Below are positions 44,601-52,500 of a DNA stretch of 64,000 bases, piece after piece. The notes under the pieces are model-generated. The model saw nothing but the letters and a program-made list of their open reading frames with translations, ran no database searches and was not told where the DNA came from. The stretch spans positions 7,128,641-7,192,640 of the forward strand of contig BCIA01000001.1 of the NCBI GenBank assembly GCA_001599815.1. The letters run 5' to 3'. Position numbers and translations under genes: made by a program. How positions within the stretch are numbered: position 1 is the first letter of the stretch; the number at the start of each line of letters is the position of its first letter. The stretch comes from Furcasterigmium furcatum. Lineage: Eukaryota > Ascomycota > Sordariomycetes > Glomerellales > Plectosphaerellaceae.

Positions 44601-44972
44601 TAGGTAATGCGCCCGGAACCACTCGCATGTTCCAGCCACGCGTGTTGGGTTGCGGTCTTTGCGATCTTCGTACGGTGATGTGAGAAGACTTTTGAGCACC
44701 GTAGACTTGCGTGATGCCAGGTCTTGGGGCGCCGCCCTGTGGTAGATATTCCCGGTGTTAACCCAAGCATGATCGCCGAATCTGGAATTGGTAATGGAGT
44801 GATCGGTATGGTGCGCCATCGAGATATGAGCCTTGGTATTGTGCTCAGGTATTCCGTTGCGAGAAGAACGAGTGCAAGCTGCGATGATGTGCCGTCTTCC
44901 CCGCCCATTGCGCGAGTATCTCTGCTGGGAGGGATGATCAGGCTCCGGAATCTCGCCATGTGACTGGACCAT
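41610..44972 (-). CDS. NACHT-ankyrin NLR-like protein
   Basis: One uninterrupted frame of 1,120 aa from ATG 44972. An N-terminal tract carries NSRFGDHAWVNTGNIYHRA (about residues 57-75), a short FG-x-A-x3-G type motif often found just before fungal NACHT domains. The NTPase has P-loop ADPGCGKS (about 140-147), Walker B CVFDAYDEC (about 240) and sensor TSRPY. Then follow a winged-helix region (ASRPLTLEEMAVALAV, LLHQTAKEFL) and about 450 residues of ankyrin-like repeats (TTPLMAAAHCG, RTALMYAAMGGH, LLHLAAARGDS, TALHWAVSTQN). Such proteins act in non-self recognition and regulated cell death in filamentous fungi. No separate HeLo or lipase-type effector domain is visible at the N-terminus. A TTG or intron-containing longer N-terminus is possible. 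The frame is intact although the flanks look RIP-damaged. Confidence 0.88.
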   Translation of the reverse strand: MVQSHGEIPEPDHPSQQRYSRNGRGRRHIIAACTRSSRNGIPEHNTKAHISMAHHTDHSITNSRFGDHAWVNTGNIYHRAAPQDLASRKSTVLKSLLTSPYEDRKDRNPTRVAGTCEWFRAHYLYRQWREAPGSSFLWVSADPGCGKSVLARFLVDEELRSTETSTTCYFFFKDDFEDQRSATSALKCLIHQLLQRRTILLSEEIVQYFESCGEILLGSIAQLWKLLLKLSRTAGGEIVCVFDAYDECDQADREEFTKTLSRFFKEAPPDIRLKVLLTSRPYGQIRQGFQEMRELPSLPILHLAGDNEDEVAKISGEIGLVIGFETAKIGKALRLQQDEEELLRSQLLRNPNRTYLWVYLTMDLIRRDLYAGKSKIRTLTSQLSQSVDDVYDKILSKSSDQAEARRVLHMVLAASRPLTLEEMAVALAVREHHRRFADLEKNLLPPDKFRDYLRDLCGLFITVRGSRIFLLHQTAKEFLMASGTTTTSNQEESATVLKWKHSIKESHSNGMLAHACIWYLLLDECFDTMLRARRSGGERLKAHVFLQYSAAGWCSHYRRSSLGKSDCLIRLFNGSSTLTSRRHEVPDWFKVHWAATSQEPRPRTTTPLMAAAHCGILPVAEDLFKKDPGAVWSAADVNFGPRRSPLSLAAEQGHHEIVSLFLSDGNWRSKLFKWTNTVDAKNAKGRTALMYAAMGGHTKVVDLLLKAGARVDCEDDFQGTPLTYAFCSGDQSTLELLLDEKLSRRPRRGPEKTIEMQLNAMASRAVMRSEAQVLRMVLDTGRISADALPTLSQDAFHSQRWCIPNPDIAPLISGQYPRPERLLHLAAARGDSITVEILLDYGADVDGCDEERRVTALHWAVSTQNIFVCKLLLDNNANPHISTARGKHAAQMKTTWKIWALLVERNGLPLSLEYREATRLALLGSAQDLNPLLSHDSCPPSLTVLRRLLVTAVIGGNSDTLSLLLELDNATGPSIDRSKLLDLALGDYRALYRDTIPVLLKAGADLKSTSRYNRTLWDFTVNQPSFRLARVLLAHGLDPNSVDFFDERIPVLKRLAENGQKRMAQLLIEAGADKAVLADVTWGEPIAEPEDTEPLPRDDREGFLINHGLVDQELHELLSI

Positions 44973-44998
44973 GGCTTGCAAGCTGGCGAGCCCCTGTC

Positions 44999-45036
44999 GG
45001 GTTCTCGGCAACGGCTTTCCTGGTCGCTGGTTGGCA
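44999..45036 (+). repeat. Duplicated 38-bp block, copy 1 (partner at 48927-48964)
   Basis: Aligned without gaps to 48927-48964, the two 38-bp blocks differ at eight positions, all transitions (C/T or G/A) with no transversion. It lies just upstream of the NACHT start. This is the pattern expected after repeat-induced point mutation of a duplicated segment. Confidence 0.65.
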
Positions 45037-45103
45037 TAGCCGTCATGTGCTGATTGCTGGGTTGCGTGAGCCCCTGTCCCTCCAAAAGTGCGGCTCCCAT
45101 TCT

Positions 45104-45150
45104 AGGAAATTGAGATAGCATCTCTTTAGACTTGAGAGAATCGAGATAGC
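45104..45150 (-). repeat. 31-bp-period repeat, inverted copy upstream of the NACHT gene
   Basis: On the minus strand, ATCTCGATT and ATCTCAATTTCCT cores lie exactly 31 bp apart, as in the array at 49066-49140, but in opposite orientation. Together with the direct-orientation array at 41428-41571 it brackets the NACHT gene with inverted repeats about 3.5 kb apart. Confidence 0.65.
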
Positions 45151-45859
45151 CTCTTACTGGATTAGATGCAAGTCTAAAGACTGCGTAATCGACTTCGAGC
45201 AGTTCTGAACAATGCCCATCTGGAAGGCATCAGAGCTGGACCGTTCATGTTTTTGGCGATCTTCATGGGCAGGGAGGTACTTCTACGGGGGCAGACTACT
45301 ACAGTCCTGATGCTAAGGCTTCTGAGGCCTGTGCCATGTGTCACGGAAGATCCTGAGCTGGAGTCCCTCTCTTACCTCCTTCCTCTCTTGCCTCTTCCTG
45401 CCCTCACTTTCTCCTCCTCTTTTAGCTTAGTGTTTTCCTTTTTCTACTGAAAACTTGCAAATCTTTCCCTCCAAACCACAACCTCGTCTTCCCCCCCGGT
45501 TTCCTCCACCCCAAATCAGGACTACCACTGATAGTACCACAATCCTGCCGGGATCTTTGGAGCCCCCAGCACGAGAATATCCCACTGCGCAGTTTTCCGC
45601 ATCTTTCGTCCACAATCGAGCACCTTCCTATCATCACGTAGGAGACTGCCCAACCATCAACCACCATCAACCAAGCGAGAACATTCAAATCCCAAAGAAC
45701 AAGCTTCTACCTCTTTCGTTGCACACTAACATCAAGCCCAGGACTCGCCATTATCAACATCGGCGCACTCTGCAGACCAATCCAGCCACAATAAAAGACC
45801 GTCACCTTCCATCTCTGTCCATCGAAGCTTCGGCAGCGCTTCGGGCCGCAGCCGCCAAA
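45151..45859 (+). promoter_or_regulatory. Promoter and leader of the orphan gene at 45.9 kb
   Basis: From about 45360 the plus strand is strongly CT-rich (CTCCTCTTTTAGC, CCTTTTTCTACTG), as is usual at fungal transcription starts. It is followed by a C/A-rich leader. The reading frame of the downstream gene is open back to 45455, but the composition there (Pro, Thr, His, Gln) is leader-like. Confidence 0.4.
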
Positions 45860-46450
45860 ATGATCACCATGGACACGCGCCGCGTCCCTCTGGAGTTGAT
45901 TCGGAAGCGCGGCACCAACCTCGTGGAATGGCATGAGCGTTTCCAGGACTTTCTATACGGCTACATGCAACAGAAGGCAAAGGTCAAGAAGAACCATCCA
46001 CCCAATCTTCTGTACTTTGTCGCCAAGTTTCTGTTCCGTGGACACATGAACACCACACACGGAGCCCGCGGTGGGCACCTCATGGTCGATGGCATCCTGG
46101 CAGCCGAGCTGAAGAAGAAAAGCAAGGCTATCCCGATGCTCCCAACTAACATCACAGAAATTGTCTTGATCGCCTGGAATCTGCAGAACGGCTACGACCA
46201 CAAGACCGACAAAACGAAGGGCGCCGAAATGGCCGTCATCAAGAGCAGGCTTCATTTTGACAAGGCTGCGTCTCTGGTGTCCTCCTGCTTAGAGGCTGGT
46301 TCAGCACAGCGCCGACAGAGCGCAAAGTCGCCACAGACAACAAAGGAACAAAGGGTGACAGCTGAATGGAAGAGCCGGATGCCTTTCGCTCGTCAAGAAT
46401 CATGCATCGAGTGTAGTCAACCCGCCGCGTGGCCTACCCATAATCGCTAG
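45860..46450 (+). CDS. Orphan protein of about 196 residues
   Basis: ATG 45860 or, in better context (ATCACCATGG), 45869. The open frame continues to 46450 without an intron. The protein is basic and partly helical (PLELIRKRGTNLVEWHERF, QDFLYGYMQQKAKVKKN, NLLYFVAKFLFRGHM), with a Ser/Gln-rich C-terminus. There is no signal peptide, membrane segment or known motif. Upstream in-frame sequence to 45455 looks untranslated. It lies divergent from the NACHT gene within the repeat-bounded segment, directly before an AT-rich patch. It could be a lineage-specific gene or the remains of a larger one. Confidence 0.5.
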   Translation: MITMDTRRVPLELIRKRGTNLVEWHERFQDFLYGYMQQKAKVKKNHPPNLLYFVAKFLFRGHMNTTHGARGGHLMVDGILAAELKKKSKAIPMLPTNITEIVLIAWNLQNGYDHKTDKTKGAEMAVIKSRLHFDKAASLVSSCLEAGSAQRRQSAKSPQTTKEQRVTAEWKSRMPFARQESCIECSQPAAWPTHNR

Positions 46451-46999
46451 TAGTTACTTAATTTGTCCCACCTGAATATATAAAACACTTGGTATATATC
46501 GCATAAACATTATAGCTATCACTATAAGTCTACGTATATATTTTAATGTAAATCGCTATGTCTTTTATATGTTTTTGTGCCGTGGCGATGCTGTGGCGTT
46601 GCTGTAGAGTTATTAACCCTGATATCAAGCTATTATTTAAAACTATCTCTGAGAGAGGCCCTGTCTGCCTCGCCGCCATTCCGACATCTCCGTCTCTTAG
46701 CTCGATTGGTCCCAGGACTCTCGTCGTGGGTGCCATCCGTCTTTCTCTTCACGTCCGCCGCCAGGCACCGGCCGGTCGAGGGGTGCCCCTCCATATCCGA
46801 GGTCATTTAAACGATACCACTCGAGTACGGACATGGAACGGTCAGGTATATCCTCTTTGGTACTAAGCCAGAAGGGCTCACCAACGACACCACATACATG
46901 GCTCTTTCGTTGCCTGGCGTGCAGCCTCTGCCTGTCTCTCCAGCTCTGTCTGTCTTCCCAGCTCCGCTCAATGCTCAGGCTGTCGGCGTCCCCGAACAC
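46451..46999. other. AT-rich patch (46.44-46.64 kb) and 3' region of the methyltransferase
   Basis: 46451-46640 is very AT-rich for this genome (TATATATTTTAATG, TTATTTAAAAC) with many TA dinucleotides, like a short RIP-decayed segment. No protein relic is readable. The rest is the 3' side of the minus-strand methyltransferase gene. Confidence 0.5.
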
Positions 47000-48609
47000 T
47001 CAGGTCGAGGCCTCCTCCGGTTTGCGGCCGTACACATAGCGCACGTAAAAGTATGAGTGTATCTTCCTGGAACGGATCTCCTTGCGCATCATCATCAGGA
47101 AGACCTGGTACTCGTCCTTGGGCCAGCCCAAGACGTTGTTCCAGAGGTACATCGTGTAACCTGGACAAGGGGTGTCAGCCTCACTGTCAAGGCGGCTCTG
47201 CTGCTTGCTACTAACCTTCGATGTCGTTGTCCATGGTCAGCTCAACGTAGCGGCCAACCTCGGCCAGCTGCGGATCCTTGGGCCAGCCGTTCATCGGGAC
47301 CTGTACACCCCGAGCGTTAGAGACCATTTATTCCTCACCGCGACCATTGAGAACTCACTTTGTAGGTGACTTCCTGGATGTCGACGAACCCGGCTTCCTC
47401 CAGGCCCTTCCGTTGCAGGTCCTCCGTCTTGACCGTGAAGGAACGCCCCAACTTCTCACCGGCCTCCTTGAAGAGCCTGTTCCACAGGGTGCCCATGGTG
47501 GTCTTGTCGTTGACGGTGCCATCATCGCTGAGCATGAGGACCTCGGCCTCTCCGCTCTGGACCCAGCCATTGGGCTTGCAGCAGCGATACGCCTGCTTGA
47601 ACAGGCCCGGCCAGTCCGCGATGGCCCCGAAGAGGAAGCGAAGGTGGACCAGGTCGAAGCTGTCGTTTGAGAATGTCCATTCCTTCGTGCAGTCGTCAAT
47701 CTCGAACTTGAGGTTCGGCGGGACCCATTCCGGCTGGATAGGGGAGAGATCGGTGCCGATGACCTCGCTCTCGGGGTGTTCGTCTGCGAAATCACTACGT
47801 GGGAGTTAGCGGACGGGCGTCCTCCGGCTACAAGTCACCGCAAGGGTACTACGTGCATTGCCCAGATTCCTGCGTGTTGTGTTAGCGGAGGGGTTACACC
47901 TCAGCCAGCAAATGGTCAGGGGTCCTTCCTTACCTGTTCCAGTGCCGATATCAAGTACTTTCTATGACATGGTCAGTTGCGGCCACGTTTATACACCCAA
48001 CCGTGACGGGATGGGGCTATAGGTTGCCGACCCTACCTGAGTCTTGTCCCCGACGGGCACAAGCAACAGCTTCCCGCCCAAGAGGAGCAGGAGAAAGTGG
48101 TGTCTGGCGGCTGTCTGTCAGCCAGGAACGAAACGCGCGCGAGGCGAGGCCGGGATGCTCACGTGATGTCTACCGATTGTCTCTGCTGCTCATCATTGGG
48201 AGTGAAGTATTCGGTATCGTGGCGGTCGCTGTGATAGGTGCGGCCCTGGATGTTGCGGTACTCGAGGATGCTGGAGGCAATGGAGGCAGTGGAGGATTCT
48301 TGCCGGGACCTGTGCGATAGATGGATGCATGAGCGGTGACCAGTCGAGGTGGAGAGGCGGGCGGATCTTACTCTGTATCGTCCAGAGTTGAATCGACATC
48401 GTCGTCCTGTGGTTGAGCGTTAGCCTGGGCTGATATGGATATCATTCCACATAGGTAGATTGGAAGAGCAGTCGGCCCACCTCCGGATCGTCCCCGGGGA
48501 TCAGTGCGCCCTGAGCTTGGGGAGGTGACTGGGGACTCGAGGACCTGGTGCTCTTCTTGCCTGGTGATGTGGCAGCGACGGCGGCCGCGGCGGGTGGTGA
48601 GCTGGTCAT
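47000..48609 (-). CDS. LaeA-like SAM-dependent methyltransferase
   Basis: Nine exons: 48481-48609, 48372-48406, 48163-48309, 48037-48103, 47934-47961, 47857-47869, 47359-47794, 47216-47300 and 47000-47160, giving 366 aa. The disordered Ser/Pro-rich N-terminus is followed by SILEYRNIQGRTYHS and the class I motif VLDIGTGTGIWAIDFADEHP (residues 128-147). Then come GTDLSPIQPEWVPPN, FEIDDCTKEWTF, FDLVHLRFLFGAIADWP and YRCCKPNGWVQSGEAE. This is the large fungal TAM/LaeA-like family, nuclear regulators or small-molecule methyltransferases. The product is not assigned further. The sixth exon is 13 nt. The intron after it needs a GC donor (GCACGT) to give the family consensus GIWAIDFA; GT donors nearby would insert several residues or hit a stop. 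Confidence 0.85.
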
Positions 48610-49033
48610 GGCGGCGGAGAGGACGGCCGAAGGCGGAGGAATCGGACTGAGTGATCGTCCCCGAACGAAGTCGATGACAGACAGACCAGAAAGGCGGCGA
48701 GGTCTGAAGGAAGGAGGGGTCGGGCGGTTGGTTAATTACATACCTGCTGCCCAGGTGCATCCCTGGCCGTGGATGTCACTCAATTGGCCGTCAACAGGTG
48801 ATGTTGGCGGGCCAAGGCGCGGATGCACAGGAGACTTTCCCGGCCTGGCATGTTCATTGTTCACCCTTGTCGGACGAGGAACACTGGCCAGGGCATACGT
48901 ACTCGTAAGTTCACCCCGCTGACTCTGGGTTCTTGGCAGTGACTTTCCCGACTGCTGGTTGGCAATCGGCATTGCCGCAAGCGGATGTATGCGCTGGGGG
49001 GGCACAGAATACAGGGGCAGTGCAGATGTGTTG
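48610..49033. other. Methyltransferase promoter side, containing the RIP-type duplicate
   Basis: About 420 bp; no gene. It contains 48927-48964 (copy 2 of the transition-only duplicate) and a G7 run near 49000. Short frames lack motifs. Confidence 0.4.
48927..48964 (+). repeat. Duplicated 38-bp block, copy 2 (partner at 44999-45036)
   Basis: Same orientation as copy 1. Eight differences over 38 bp, all transitions. Homology beyond the block is not clear by eye, so the duplication is broken or strongly diverged. Confidence 0.65.
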
Positions 49034-49140
49034 CCTTTGAGTTGTCTCCAATTAAGCAAGAGGATATCTCGATTTCTCATAAAACCAAGAGAACCCATCT
49101 CGATTTCTTATAAAATCAAGAGAGCCTATCTCAATTTCCT
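49034..49140 (+). repeat. 31-bp tandem array at the right edge of the accessory segment
   Basis: It begins with CCTTTGAGTTGTCTC (49034-49048), identical to 41417-41431. ATCTCGATTT cores then start at 49066 and 49097, and ATCTCAATTT at 49128, exactly 31 bp apart. It is the same family as the arrays on both sides of the NACHT gene. From here to 49574 no gene is seen; GCGAGCCCCTGTCCCTC near 49224 also resembles sequence near 45068. Confidence 0.7.
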
Positions 49141-49574
49141 GAGGATCGATCTGAAGTCTGCTGGGAGACGTGGTCGTTGCGAGGGCGGCCACCTCTTCTG
49201 TGCCCCTCGTGACTTACAAGCGAGCGAGCCCCTGTCCCTCTAAATCTGTAGCTAACGTGACAGATCCCGTGCCGTTCCGTTCCCCCGGCCGGTTTAGAAT
49301 GACCAGGATCTATGCTTCAGTCAAGTACCGTATACGGAGCGGGGTGCCTCACGACGACGACGTAGATATCCAGGATTAGTGCCAAAGGTAATTCATTATG
49401 CCTTTTCATTATTCTGATACATCGTTCCATGACAAACAGGATTAAAATCAAGCTCGCGAAAGCTGTAACACTTCTCGTGGTATCATGACCCCAGTCCTCG
49501 ACTCTCTGAAAACGCCAACTTCCATTCTTTCATACACCTCCTACTCCATAACCAATGCCCCTCAGACGTAGATT

Positions 49575-52500
49575 CTAAGCCTGCACGGGTTGCGCCTGGG
49601 CGGAGAAGATCTCCTCGGGCGTGTGCTTGATGATACCACCAGTGACGGGCAGGCTGGTGTACTGCTCGAGCCACAGGTCGACCTCGCGGGCGGCCTGGCG
49701 ACCCTCGTTGATGCCCCAGACGATGAGCGACTGGCCACGACGGCAGTCACCAGCGGCGAAGACGCCCTCGAGGTTGGTGCTGTACTTGCCGGGGGCGGTC
49801 TTGACGTTCTTGCGGGCATCCTTCTCGACATCATCGCCGAGGACGCGGGCCTCGGGGCCCAGGAAGCCCATGGAGAGCAGGACGAGGTCGGCCGGGAAGA
49901 ACTGGCGCGACTCCTCGAGCTTCTTCATGTCCCAGCCGCCGGTGGCGGAGCGGGTCCACTCCACGCGGATCGTGTTGATGCCCTTGACCTTGCCGGAGCC
50001 GTCGTCGACGAACTCCTCGGACATGATGCAGTACTCGCGAGGGTCCTTGCCGGTGTGCTCAGCAACCTCGGTGTGGCCGTAGTCGACGCGGTAGATACGG
50101 GGCCACTGGGGCCAGGGGTTGTCACGACCGCGCTTGGGGGGAGGCTGGGGCAGCAGCTCGAAGTTGACGACCGACTTGGCGCCGTGGCGGACAGAGGTAC
50201 CGATGCAGTCGTTACCAGTGTCACCACCACCGATGACGATGACGTCCTTGTCCTTGGCCGAGATGTACGAGCCATCCTGGAGCTCCGAGTCGAGCAGGGA
50301 CTTGGTGTTCTTGTGCAGGAACTCCATGGCGAAGTGAATTCCCTCGAGCTCGCGGTTCTTGATAGGCAGGTCGCGGGCGACAGTGGCACCAGTGGCGATG
50401 ATGACGGCAGTGTACTGCGAGCGCAGATCGGCAAGGCTGGCGTGGCCCTCCTCGCCAACGGCGACGCCGCACTTGAACTGGATGCCCTCGGCGGCCATGA
50501 AGTCGGTCCTGCGCTTGACGATGCGCTTGTCGAGCTTCATGTTGGGGATACCGTACATCAGGAGACCACCAGGACGGTCGGCTCGCTCGTACACGGTGAC
50601 CAGGTGGCCGGCCTTGTTGAGCTGGTCGGCGGCGGCGAGACCGGCGGGACCGGAGCCGATGACGGCGATGGTCTTGCCAGTGCGGACATCGGGAGGACGA
50701 GGGATCATCCAGCCCATGTCGAAGCCACGGTCAATGATAGCGCACTCGATGGACTTGATGCCGACGGGGTCCTCGTTGATGCCGAGGACGCAAGCACCCT
50801 CGCATGGAGCAGGGCAGACACGGCCAGTGAACTCGGGGAAGTTGTTGGTCATGAGCAGCCTGTTGAGAGCGTCCTGCCACTGGTTCTGGAAGACGAGCTC
50901 GTTCCACTTGGGGATGATGTTGGAGATGGGGCAACCCGTCTCAGACTGGCAGAAGGGAACACCGCAGTCCATGCAGCGGGCCGACTGGTACTTGAGCTCA
51001 TCCTCGTTCAGGCGGCTGGACAGCTCAGCCCAGTCCTTGGTCCTGGTCTTGACGGTGCGGTACTTCTCGGCACGGCGCTGGTACTTCATGAAGCCCTTGG
51101 TCTTGTCGAGGACAAGAGCGCGCTTCTTCTCGGCGGCACCGTCGCCAACAGTCTCCTCAATGTCCTGGAGCTTGGCAGGCTTCTCCGTCTTCTTCTCGTG
51201 CTTGACGCCGGAGACGATGGGCAGGTTGTACTCGGCACGCTTGGCCTCCTCAGCCTTGGCGGCCTCCTCCTCAAGGACACGCTTGTAGTCGACGGGCAGG
51301 ACCTTGACGAAGCGGGGGAGGGCGCGGTTGAAGTCGACGAGGATGCGGGCGGCGAGCTCGGAGCCAGTGTAGTGGTGGTGGTCCTCGATGAGGCCACGGA
51401 GGAAGGCAACCTCATCGGGGTCCTCGACGCCGCTAACCTCGACCATCTCCATGTTGAGCTTGGAGTGGAAGTCGTTGTGGATGTCGAGGACGTAGGCAAT
51501 ACCTCCAGACATACCAGCAGCGAAGTTGCGGCCGGTGTTGCCGAGAACGACAACACGTCCACCAGTCATGTACTCGCAACCGTGGTCACCGACACCCTCA
51601 ACAACAGCGGTAGCTCCGGAGTTACGGACAGCGAAACGCTCGGCAGCGATACCGCGGAAGAAGCAGGTACCGCTGGTAGCACCGTACAGGCAGGTGTTGC
51701 CGACGATGATGTTGTCCTCAGCCTTGAAGACGGCGGAGCGGGGAGGGTAGACGATGACACGACCACCGGACAGGCCCTTGCCGACGTAATCGTTGGAGTC
51801 GCCCTCCAGCTCGAGGGTCACACCAGGGGCCAGGAAGGCACCGAAGGACTGGCCCGCAGAGCCCTTGATGTTAACGTGGACAGTGTCGACGGGCAGGCCC
51901 TTCTCGCCGTAGCGCTTGGAGATCTGGTACGACAGCGACGTACCCATGGCACGGTCGGTGTTGACAATGTCGCACTCGATCCTCGAGGGCAGACCCTTGT
52001 CGAGGGTCAACTCAGCCTCGGAGATGAGCTTGTTGTCGAGGCGGACGTAGAGCTTGTGGTCCTGCTTGCGGACGTTGAAGGTGGCGACACCAGGGCGCAG
52101 CTTGTGGGCGGGGGTGAGGAGGAGGGACAGGTCGACGTTCTGGGTCTTGCTGTTGCGAAGGTCGTCGCGGACCTTGAGGACCTCGGCGTGGCCAACCATC
52201 TCGTTGATGGTGCGGAAGCCAAGCCTGGCCATGATGGCACGGAGCTCGTTGGCGAGGTAGTAGAAGAAGTTGATAACGTGCTCAGGGGTACCCGTGAACT
52301 TCTTGCGGAGCTCGGGGTCCTGGGTAGCGATACCAACAGGGCAGGTGTTCAGGTGGCACTTGCGCATCATGATACAACCCATGGCGATCAGAGGAGCGGT
52401 CGCGAAGCCCCATTCCTCGGCACCGAGCAGACAGGCGATGGCGATATCACGACCAGTACGCAGCTGACCATCAGTCTGCACAACAACACGGCCACGGAGA

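Noticed and set aside
45455..45859. Longer N-terminus (about 135 residues) for the orphan gene at 45.9 kb
   Set aside because: The in-frame sequence follows directly on a CT-rich start zone and has leader-like composition. The ATGs at 45860/45869 have better context. Not fully excluded.
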